Below, one piece after another: positions 11,262 through 23,200 of a stretch of DNA of 64,000 nucleotides. The notes beneath the pieces were generated by a model that saw only the letters and a program-made list of their open reading frames with translations, made no database searches and was not told the origin of the DNA. This stretch comes from Allolobophora icterica (taxonomy: Eukaryota > Annelida > Clitellata > Crassiclitellata > Lumbricidae). The DNA is taken from the NCBI GenBank assembly GCA_963556255.1, contig OY744616.1, positions 28,396,408-28,460,407 on the forward strand, written 5' to 3'. Positions within the stretch are counted from its first letter, which is position 1. The number at the start of each line of letters is the position of its first letter. Both the position numbers and the translations under genes were made by a program.

Positions 11262-14200
11262 CTGTGACAAATTTGAAATGAACATTACGGGTAAATGTAA
11301 CGCGTGACATAAGGTTATCATAAGCATCGAAATTAAGGCCTTCAGCCTATCTCCAAACATGCGTTTGCCCAGCATATCTAATATAATCTAATGACATATA
11401 TTACACCGGTATCACCCCTAATCTAATGAAATATATAGCATCACTACCACCCCCTTTTCTAATTCTAACGCTTCTAGTTCTAATGCTTCTAGTTCTAACG
11501 TTTCCAGTTCCAACGTTTCTAGTTCTAACGTTTCTAGCTCCAATGCTTCTAGGTCTAACGCTTTAGAAGGCGTTAGCCGGAGTCTACTGTCTAATATTAT
11601 TGCTGTTTCTTTTGAACCCAGTTGTTCTGTAATGCATACATGAGTCATCATTAGATTTTATGAAAAATGGTTGCTGCTCCACTTAGCCTACTATTTGACC
11701 CCGAATCTCAAATTTGAGCCCTTTGCGTGGCAAAAAATGGACTATCCGGCTTCTACGAGACTACCATGCATGCAATCTCGAAAAGAGGGGTGTTCTTGTC
11801 ATTGCATTGTTTGTGCTTCAAGTTAAGGGGCACATAATTCTGTAATATGCATAAATGACATTACCAAATCTTACATAATATAGGTGAATGCTAATATAAG
11901 GAGAATCACTGCAGATACGTACATCAAATTATCTGTCTAATGCGTAAAAACTATATTATCTATTTTTGCCGGAATCGGCTGCGTATTAAGTTACAAACCA
12001 GTGTAATATAAACCAAAAGTCTGAATTGCATCCACTGCTACTGAAAACGTAGTCCTATAAATTATATATATACCTAACATCCTATAAGCTGCCATGCTTA
12101 ACCAGCAACTTTTCACGAACAAATATAGGAAGTATACAGTTTCGTAACGCCACGCAGTCTATATAGCGGAATTTTCTTCTTCGTGTATTCTTTCCTTAAG
12201 CAGCTTTGACTTCCCAAAATGCCATACTTCGCAGTGAGGTATGCAACTCTTTCTTAGGCTTGCTGTATCCATTACTGAGTAGGCCTACTGTTCGACAACA
12301 TTATTATCTGACTTTCTTAGGTTGTAACTCAAGTAGTTAAGTAAGATACAGGACGTACTTTGAAATTTGAAAAGTCCTTTAACGATTTTGTTGACCTTAG
12401 CCGAAGTCCGCTGTTCATTTGCAGTTTCTTTGAAATCGTCCATTCCACTCTCTAAATCAAAAAATACTTGCATATGAATGTTTAATAGTTTGAGGCACAA
12501 ACTGCAATTTATCTAATTTTTCAATCCATTGTGTGGCATTTTACACTTTGCATATGCATTAATCGGCCAGGCTATGCTGATGTTAAATGTAGAAAACACT
12601 TGTAAACTTTATAGACCTATAGCCCGATGTTGTAGCCTCATATGTATGATCGTAGTGTGTTCGGATCTATAAGTTGTAAGATATGGAGATTGCTAAAGCA
12701 ATGACTATGGTTCAGTTACAGAACGGAACAGATTCGGAATTAATCGGGTTGTAACACGACACGAACTTAGATGATATGTTTATGTTTATATTCGTTTAGT
12801 AAGCAGAACAGGCAAAACGCTGTAGATGTTCAAAAAACAGAACGGAAAGGAGTAATAGCTTAGTAGAGGTTGGCAAACAACATGCAAGATATAAAGTTTT
12901 GTGAGTCCTTGTCTGGTAGGTTATAGTTAAGAGGTCTATTCCTAAGGAAAAGGGAGTAAAATATTGGTAAGGGAAGAGGCATCTAAGTGGTTCTCATTAC
13001 ACAAGACATCTTTAAATAATGAAGTCTCAGCATCGTTTGCAAGCATTTATGTAGATGGAGAATTAGGGCGAGTGTAACCGGAGCGTTTAAGTCTGCTCAT
13101 CAGGCGTTGAAACAGAAATGGGTAGAACAGGCACCCAAACACAACAATATTCTAAATAATATACTTCAGAATGTGGAGTCAGGTTACATTTCCGATAAGT
13201 GATGCGTGAGCGACTATGCAAATGATTGTTTAGGTCTATTTTTATTGTCGAAAGGAGTAATAGCTAATCTTAAACTTAAACTTTGAAAGTATGCCTGATT
13301 ATTGTCAAAATAACATGTACATGCATTTATAAATAAAAGCAAATAAAACTCTATTCAAATGCTAGAAATGTCTATACATGCGCTTTTTTTTATCTTCGCC
13401 CTCGCTCTAACGAGTACACTGTGCCAAAGAAGGACGAACAAAACTTCATACCTAAACTTCTTTTAAGAACATATAAAATTAATCTCACCTAAAACGAACC
13501 AGAGGTTCTCCTCTGCCACTCTCTATATGTACAAAGTTGCGCTCATGTCAACTTTATGATTACGAATAAACGAATATTAATTGATTTTAATAACACAGAC
13601 CTGGAGTGATGCACTAACCGGAGATGGAGGAACACTGTTCCTGCGTGTTTGATTTACTGGGCTTTGTTTTGGTCTTCTCCTTAGATGCAGTGCCAACCGT
13701 CTCGTAGACCGTTTCTGAAGCGAAAAAATGGGAAGCACTAGTAATCATCGCTAGATTGAGCGAGTACCGTTAAATATAAAAGCAAGCCCAGGATCATCAG
13801 ATGTTCATCGTCGACATTGGAACTGCTTCTAATTTTGTGGACCTATTAGACAAGACTCTGATCCCTTTACATCTACCGTTTGTACCCCCAATACCCTGCA
13901 AATGTTCCATATTAAACTGTATTTCCTTAAGCCAAAGAACGTATATATACACACAGAAATTTCAATTTTTCAATAGTAGCTAATTAACAGATAAGTAAGT
14001 AAGCAAGTATATTCTTTATTACACCATTAGCAAGCACACAATGGGACAGAATCAAGATGATGATGAAGGCCTGGATAATGAACGTTGTCTTTCTCAATAT
14101 CCTAACCTGATCTAATCTTATGACCTGATTACGTCCGTTCCAATTGCATTCCTATCAAATCCTAGTTACCTGACTCCTCTTATTTAACTTATTGCTTATT

Positions 14201-17200
14201 GATTAACTTTCTATTTTAATGACTTTATCGTAATTTAGATTGACGCAGGCAGAGCTTTTGTGTATGTAAAAGGCCCTATACATACATACATGCATGCATA
14301 CACGCATAGACCTTCATTATATATAGGCCTTCACACGTAAGCCCTAATGCGTAAGCCTGCATACATGCATACATGTAGAGGCCTACACACATAAACCTGC
14401 AAATGTGGGCCTACACACAATGTCATACATACATGCATACATACAGATCATATCATATCATATCATAATGCACAAGGCATTGATAATGACGTATCAAGTG
14501 AAACTACAATCAACAACGAAAACTAAATCACGTGCCAGACTATAAAAGCGTGTAAAACTACGGTAAACCAACGGTGACAAATAAGGGAAGACTACAATTG
14601 TTACCTGATTCTCTGGACGCTGAACTGGTCGTCATCGTCACGTTTTCATAAACATTCTCTGCAGCCAACTCCGCATTGTTCATTGTTGAATCTGCTGGTG
14701 GTCATAAATTCATAAAAATTTAATTAAAGTATTATTTATTAATCATATCGTGGTCATCATCGCCTTTCTCGTCTTCGTCATTGTTACCACCACCACCACC
14801 ACCACCACCACCACCACCACCACCACCACCACCACCACCACCACCACCACCACCACCACCACCACCACCACCACCACCACCACCACCACCACCACCACCA
14901 CCACCACCACCACCACCACCACCACCACCACCACCACCACCACCACCACCACCACCACCACCACCACCAACCACCACCACCACCACCACCACCACCACCA
15001 CCACAACTATCCTCAACAACGTGTCATCATCCTCATCAATACCCTATCTAGAAATGTAGCCTATGTATGTATGTATGTATGTATGCCTGTTGTATTATGT
15101 TTGCATGTATGTATGCATGTATATATGTTTGTATGTATGCAGGTATTGTCTGGTGTTGTGATTGTAGTTCTGCAAGTGGAACACGTATCCTTGTGTTTTC
15201 GACTAGCCGGTTATTTTATCAACTAAACATGAATGTTCACTATATGAAGTATACTTAATTAATCAGCAACACGGGAAATCATTAGCTTACGATTCATAGA
15301 GAACAGACGCCAAAGGAGTTGCCACTGGTCTCGAGGCGAACATTTAACGAATAGGTGAATAAAACCATAAGAAACAATACCTTTATTTCTTTTCCGTGTC
15401 CTCGCATATTTGACGATGCAGAAAACTGCTATGATGACTCCGACAACGACGCAAACTGTGACCACGATGATCCCTCTCTCAATTGATTGTGATATCCAGT
15501 TGCCACCTGATTGACCTTCCGACGTCGGACGTTCACCTGGTTGCACAGTATAATTGATAATCATTATCATCAGGCAGTCATTTTGAAGTAAAATTTAGTT
15601 GCCAAGGAAATTGATGAAGGCGTAGCGAAATGTATTTAAATGAACTACGGTTTATGCTGTGCAGGTTACTGAAGAATCATCACTGCTACCTTGTTAAATG
15701 TTTTCTACGAGGTACGCCAATACTAATGTATGTTAGACTAAATTACCTGCTAGTTGTGCGAGTGTTCTCAATATGGCATGTAAGATGAAAAACAAATAAT
15801 TAGTAAATGTCTCCGTAGCAAATTTTCACTTACACCTGTAGCTTCCGATGATGTTTTCACAAGTCAGGTTTTCATATAGAGTACAATTGTTTGTTAAGGT
15901 TTCGCATTCATTGATGTCTACAAATGCAAGATAATTTTAAATTGTAAGCCAGCATAATATGTAAAAATCCAATTCTACTGCTCTGATTTGGAACTGCGGT
16001 TTGCCTTTCACCTCTGTTCCCGCGATTATGCGTCATGTAAAATTTACAACTCGTTGTCAAGTCACGCAATCCGCGAAAAAGGTTGTATAATTACTGGCTT
16101 ATTGTTGCCGTGTTTGTGCTTCAGTCAAACTACGCTTTGAGTTCAGATCACATCTCTGACGACAATTGTTTTCAGCGGTACGTAATAACCAAGGCCTCTC
16201 ACACGTCTGAACAATGTTGCAGTAGGCCTACCTTCTCCCAATGTTTGCGTTTCCCATTAAATGAGCGCATTAAATTGCATTGCATAAACTATTTAAGAAA
16301 CACGTTAATACTAATTAGTACTCGCAAAGAAAGCATGCCACGCTGCCACACTAAGGGCACACCAGTCAAACCGTTACAAGACAGACGGCGAAAAGGAATT
16401 GAAGACATATCTACCTCGACACTCGCGTGGTCCCACTTGCTCGAATCCAGTCTTGCACACACATTGGTAACCACCGATGGAGTTCTCACAAGTAAAGTTC
16501 TCCATCATGGTGCAGTTGTCTAACTGGGCGGCACATTCGTCGATATCTATAAATTGAACCCATTTCATTAACATTTTCCCAGATTAACTGAACTTTCTAA
16601 GTCTTACTATAATGAGGATTTTACAAAGTGAAACTGAAATAGGTAGAAGTCTCCAGTAAAACTCCGCCACTGTTCGTACTCTGACAGTGCCAGTCTTAAG
16701 CTTGGAGAGAGGAGGAGGGCGACGCTAATCATCTTTGTTATAGCACAGCGTCGTTAAGCTGAAACCAAGCCAGTAAAATGCATATTTCGTGCTTATCAAA
16801 TGCATTATAACTGTTAAATCAGTTTCTGTATTTTACGTTCCATAAATGAAACACTCAAAAAACTTTAAGTGATTTCTTCACGAACTTTATCGACGTGGGT
16901 AGATCGCCTGATTTACTTCCGTGCGTTTTTGTTTATATTTCCAGATTACAAATGTCCTGTTTAGTCAATAGGCCATAGGCTCTACTGATACTAATATTTC
17001 TAGTTAACCGTTTGCTGTCAAGAGGATTTTTTTAGAGGCGTAACCTTAGTATAATTTTGTTAATGTCTGTTGAGGTTGTCTAAAGACCACGACTTAAGAC
17101 TTGCCTATATAGGCGTGTTTATTACAAAGTTACTTTACAAGTACCAATATTCTTTGTATTAGATGATAGTAACTGACCTTGGCAAGATCGATTGTCGTAG

Positions 17201-20200
17201 GCCAGTGTATAGCCTGAGTTGCAGCTACAGATATAACTACCGTCTGTGTTGTTGCAGAGTTGTGAACAGGTGGATGTCCTTTGACATTCGTCAACGTCTG
17301 ATACAAACCATTTTCAACACTAACCACAGCCTTACCATTATGCAGTTATTGAACTGAAATTAGTTTTCCTAGGCTTCACAATTGTGCAGTTATTGAAGTG
17401 AAATTATCATCTCCTCAGTTTTACCATTTTTCAGTTATTGGATTGCAAAATTCGAGACGCAAAAGTTGTTCTTTCAGAGGTAGACAACTGTTCTGCTACT
17501 TACAAAATGAAGAATTACAGCGGTGATACAATTTCTAGACATTATTATAAGTTAGGATGGAATGTAAAAGTTGTCAAACAAGTTCAGATATCTATACTGT
17601 GATCAAAATTATGCTGAACCTGACTCTTTATTTTACTTCAAAATGTACATTAGGCCAAATAAGGCTATGTCAAGTTTGATTTCTGAACGTAGCTCATCTT
17701 TTGTAAGATTTTTAAGCGTCACGTATAAAGATCACGAACCTTGGCAAAGGCGACGGTCGTCTGCCAAAGTGTAACCGGAATTGCATCCACAAGTGTAGCT
17801 GCCGATCGTATTGTTGCAGAAGTCTGAACATCCAGATATTCCTTCTGCACACTCGTCAATATCTGTAAGCACAGCCCCTTGCATGGTAGTGGTTGTTTTT
17901 ATTTATTTGCCTTACAAATTTTTCAAATACTTTAGCATTAAAGGCTATTATGCCCTACATCTACCAACACCAGAATCGGCACTAAACACAATGTAAACAC
18001 AAAACTTCTTAGTTCTACCACTCACCGTTGCATGTTTGACCATCCGTTGAGAGTCTGTATCCTGCGTAGCAACCACATGTGTAGCTTCCACTCGTTTCAC
18101 TGCATGTTTGCTGACATGTCGCTGTTGGACACTTTTCAACGTCTGAAAGTAAAACTCATAGTTATTCTGGAATCGATCACAAATCCAAAATATCGTTATG
18201 CTTAATAAATGAGTTTTAACAACTTCGTTAGCTTTAATTATATTCAAAATGCTTTCCGCTGTAAATTTTTTTCACCCGGTATTTATCTCCTCCAATTTAT
18301 GTTGCTTTCAAAGGAATTATAGTAACATTGGAAACTATATAGTTTTTCATTGCTTTTTGTTACACGACATGCAATCTTTCTACATAAGCTTTCTTCGCGG
18401 GGTAATTTAACGTGAAAAATGGCCACAGCAAAATGTCAAAATATAAAACAGATATTAATTAAAAAACGTTGACTTTTTGATTAATGTTAATCGACAGTGC
18501 TGCAGTTAGTGCATTATGCTTACATGTGCAAGATCGCTGATCGTTAGAAATAACATAACCCAAGTTACATCCGCAGGTGTAACTTCCAGGAGTGTTGTAA
18601 CATAGCTGTGCACATCCTGATGTTCCTTCTGCGCATTCATCAATATCTACAATGCGTGAAAAGTTGAAGCAAGGTGGAAAGAGTGAATCTATCACAATGG
18701 TGTTGTATTCTTGACTCATCTAAGTCCATATTCGTGAAGTTTCAGAACAGTTATGATTTTTATGTATTTAAAATAATAAGAGTCATTACTAATACTTCAA
18801 GATAAATACTTTTGAATTAATTATAATGCACTGCTTCTTTGTGATTGGATATTGGAAGTGATTGACAAACTGAGTTGAGAAATCCATAATATCCACTTCC
18901 CGAAGTTTTAGTCTCAAAGTATCTTTAGCACTGCCTTCAGTTCAGCCGTTGAACATGAAGAGCAAGCCTTTCTAGCTCAACATTGGACCGCAGTAAGAAC
19001 TTAGGCGTGTTGGTCTGTGAGTAGTAAGCATAGAAAATTTTACATTTCATGGACCCATACAAGCACAGTTCACACAGAAATTTACTGACAAACACATCGG
19101 GGCACAAATTTTGCTTCTCAAGATGCAGTAATAGGCCCTATATTAATGGCCATTCAAAAGACTTTTGATGATGTAGAACCCCGCACAAGTGTAATTTGTT
19201 AGTACAAATTTTGCATATATTCTGAAGTTCCCTCTGCACACTCGTCGATGTCTGTAATGTTAAGTTTAGTGTCCAATAACATTGCTTTAAATTGAGCCTA
19301 TATTGAAATCATAACCTTGAACATGACAGTCAAAACTTCAACTTATGAATATTCATAACAATATTACACAGGAAAAAACAAAAACCAATGTTTAATTCTC
19401 CGATCTGATATCAATCAATCAATCAATCAAATTCGTTTATTCAAACATTAAGTTGACATATAGCATTGATATAACAATGATATAACATTGTGAAAGCCTA
19501 CAGAGACTTTTTATATTTACAAACCGTCATATTACCAGCCATTATATGCAGGCCTGTGAGACTCTGCAACCATAATGATTCCAATGACCAACAATATAGC
19601 AGTCTTATGCGTGGTTCTATGTAATGTCTATGGCCTAAGTGTTATTGCCTGTATTAAGTTTGATTTAATTTGTAATGCAAAATCTGGTTCAGCAGTGCAG
19701 TTCAATTGTAGGAACTGTCAGTTATGAATCTTTAGAAAGACCGGTATAAGAACCAAGATATGGCTTATTCTTCCGAACGTTCAATTAGTTTCTTACCGTC
19801 GCATGATCGTCCATCTGATGCCAACCTGTAGCCAGCGTTGCAACTACACGTGTAACTGCCAAAATTGTTAGTACAGATATGATGACATCCTGATATTCCT
19901 TCTGCGCATTCTACGATATCTGTAAAATTTAATTAAATAATCATCACTTATTGAACTAATTTTCTAGATTCCCAGTAAGGATTATTATATTTTTTATTTC
20001 TGCCAATGCGATTGCGCTCTATATCTCAACAACGGTCTTTGTGATCAAATCAGCGTCAGTGTAATATGTGCATGACATATTGTGCTCCTTAATAGATTGT
20101 CTTGAAGGGGCGCTATATAAACTTTCCTTCATTATATAATCTAATCTAGTGACTTTTGAAGCGCAATTATCATGAACGCATACTGCATCAATCGATATTT

Positions 20201-23200
20201 GCTTTCAAACAACAGACAAAACAAACAGTGGAAAACGGAGGATCCTTGTTGCAAAGTTTACTTCTCTTTTCAGCTTTTTTTACTTACAAGATAGGAATCA
20301 GAATTGGCCTCGGGATTACGATCACGGTCTTTGTGATCAAATCAACGTCAGTGTAATGTGTGCATGACATATTGTGCTCTTGAGTAGACTGTCTTGAAGG
20401 GGCGCTATATAAATGTTCCTTACTTTTTTAATGTAATGTAATCTAGTGACTTTTAAGCGCAATCATCATAAAAGCACCATGCACCAGTCGATCATTGCTT
20501 CAAACAACAGACATAACAGACAGCGGAAAACGGAGGATCCTGATTGAAAGTTTGCTTCTCTTCTCACCTTGTCGACTTACATTCTTACAAGGTAGGAATA
20601 GGAATTTGCCTTGGGATTACGAGCAAATGTTGTCATGATTATGTGACAGTTGAATGCTTTTATTTTTGACTACATAAATTTCTGTAATTTTCTGTAAATG
20701 GGATGCGCGGTAATCTAGTGGCTAGCGTGTTGGGCTGCCGACCGAGAGGTTGATATTGTATTGAACTGATTTATACTTACTGAGAACTAATACATATTCA
20801 CTTTAACCGAAGTGTCTATTAGCTTGATGATAATTATTAGCCTAGCCTCTTAAACATTCAAATGGGACATGAATAATCTCAAGTAACTTGGCGTATGATC
20901 AACGCGTGCCTCCAAATAGATTGAAATATTGGGAGAACGTTACAGTAATGTCAGTTATGAAATTATGAATCTTGAAAAAGTCCGTTATAAGAATCAATAT
21001 ACCGTACTCAGAAACCATAATGATCCCAGTGATCAAGAATGTAGCAGTCTTATGCGTGGTTCTATGTAAGGTCTATGTCCTTTTTGTTAAGTGTAATTGA
21101 CCGTATTAATTTTGATTTAATTTGTAATGTAATATCAGGTTCAAGAGTGCAGTTCAATTGTAGGAACTGTCAGTTATGAATCGTTAGAAAGACCGGTATA
21201 AGAATCAAGATATTGTTTATTCTTCCGAACGTTCAATAAGTTTCTTACCGTAGCATGATCGTCCGCTTGATGCCAATCTGTAGCCTGCGTTGCAACTACA
21301 CGTGTAACTGCCATCGGTGTTTGTACAGATTTGCTCACATCCTGATACTCCTTCTGCGCATTCGTCGATATCTGTAAAATTTAGTTAAATAATCATCACA
21401 AACTGGACTAATTTTCTAGATTTCCAGTACGGATTATTATATTTTTTATTTCTGCCAATTGTATTGCGCTCGTCTCTCGACAACGGTCTTTGTGATCAAA
21501 TCAACGTCAGTGTAATAATTATGTGCATGACATATCGCGCTCCTTTAATGGACTGCCTGGAAGAGGCTTTATATAAATTCATAATGTTCCTTACTAATAT
21601 AATGTAATGTAGTGACTTTTAATCATCATACAAGCATGATGATTGCTTCAAACCAAAGACATAACAGACAGAGGAAAACGGAGGATCCTGATTGAAAGTT
21701 AGCTTCTCTTCTCACCTTGTCGACTTACATTCTTACAAGATAGGAATAGGAATTAGCCTTTGGATTACTAGCAAAATCATGTCATGATTATGTCAGTTGA
21801 ATGTTTTTATTGTTGACTACATAAATTTCTGTAAATTTCTGTAAATTGGAAGCGTGGTAATCTAGCGGCTAGCGTGCTGGACTGTCAACCGAGAGGTCGG
21901 GGATTCAAATCCCTGCTATAGCAGAAATTTGGTTCGAGATTTCTGCTCCACCTCCGCCCTTTGCAGACTCAACTATTATGAGTACACTGACAGTACACTG
22001 TCAGTCAAAAGATGAGACGGCGAGGGAGAGGACTGGAAGAAACCGCCCTGATATGCCGAGGCTAAGAAAATGAAGGGGCTAACAGTTCATACCCATAGCT
22101 GCTTCAGGGTAGCTTAAGGGCCTCGTCTTCTTCTGTATATTCAATATTGTAAATTTTGACAATGTCTATTATTCAATCGTTAGTAACAAAAGCTGTTGTT
22201 CAAAATTTTACCCAACTTGGTCTAGTAGTTCTAACGATTGGCGAAACGTTTTAAGAGTTAAGGAACCTGAGATATCTCTGAATATATTTAAAATATTTTT
22301 CTATCAAATGTATATTGCAAATAATAATTATGTGATAGAAGTTTAAGTCAATTTGAAATAGGTCATGTGGGAGGCATTTGTTCGGCTGAACTAGATTAAA
22401 CCTACTTATACCTGATAATGCTCGTTTGCATCTCGGCTACAGTAAAGAACAACACATTATTGTTGCTCGCTATGATAACAAATTATAATCTGTTTATTAC
22501 TATGTCCTCTCTGTAAATCTGCCTGTTTTTCTTTTTCTCTCTTTCTGATCGCAACTTCGGCTCAGTGTAGCTGGGTCAATGGTGCTGCGTCAAGCTGTTC
22601 TGACCTCCGACTTCTGTAAAATTATATGATGGCCGATATGCAGAGTTGTCACTACCTTCTACACGACTCTACCCATATACTTTTTGGTCGACTGGTTTCC
22701 AATTTTTGCATCGATTGACGTAATGTACTATTAATGGCCATAATTTGCCTTATCTAAACTATTGCAATGTCATTTTGGCAAATGGATATAAGACGAAGCT
22801 CCGACCCCTTCTACTACACAAAAGGGCCGTCAGAATGACTGAGCATTATTTTCTATGCAGAGAGTGGGAGCTTATTTAAGTCACTTAAGCTGCTTACTAT
22901 ATATGACATCTATAAATTCCAGCTTGGAATACTGATGTTCAGGCATCATGCCGGAACCTTTCCAACACTGTTTGCCGGTTACTTCATCGAGAATGCCACA
23001 GTTCATGACTATAATACTAGGTTCAGACACAAGTACTGGTCTGGGACATGCAAGACCAAAACTCGACAATTCACTATTAGAATGGCTGGCCCCAAACTAC
23101 GGAATGCTATAATAATTAGCGCTGATATTCGTAACTTATACGAAATAATGTTATCTTTAAATCTGCTCTTAAATCATCCCTGATTGACCAGTACTGCTAA

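Noticed and set aside
11418..11651. [12 protein letters not shown] frame as a coiled-coil protein
   Set aside because: It is a 15-bp minisatellite in an intron, with no splice sites that fit the gene around it.
13614..13616. TAG here as the end of the receptor gene
   Set aside because: A good phase-1 donor lies just before it, and two further exons with matching phase and meaningful motifs follow. Kept only as a possible alternative end.
14732..15226. Poly-Gly, Val, Thr and Pro frames
   Set aside because: Translations of the (CCA)n repeat.
16083..16523. 146-residue plus-strand frame
   Set aside because: Antisense of EGF exon 9 and its intron; the minus strand carries the clear EGF signal.
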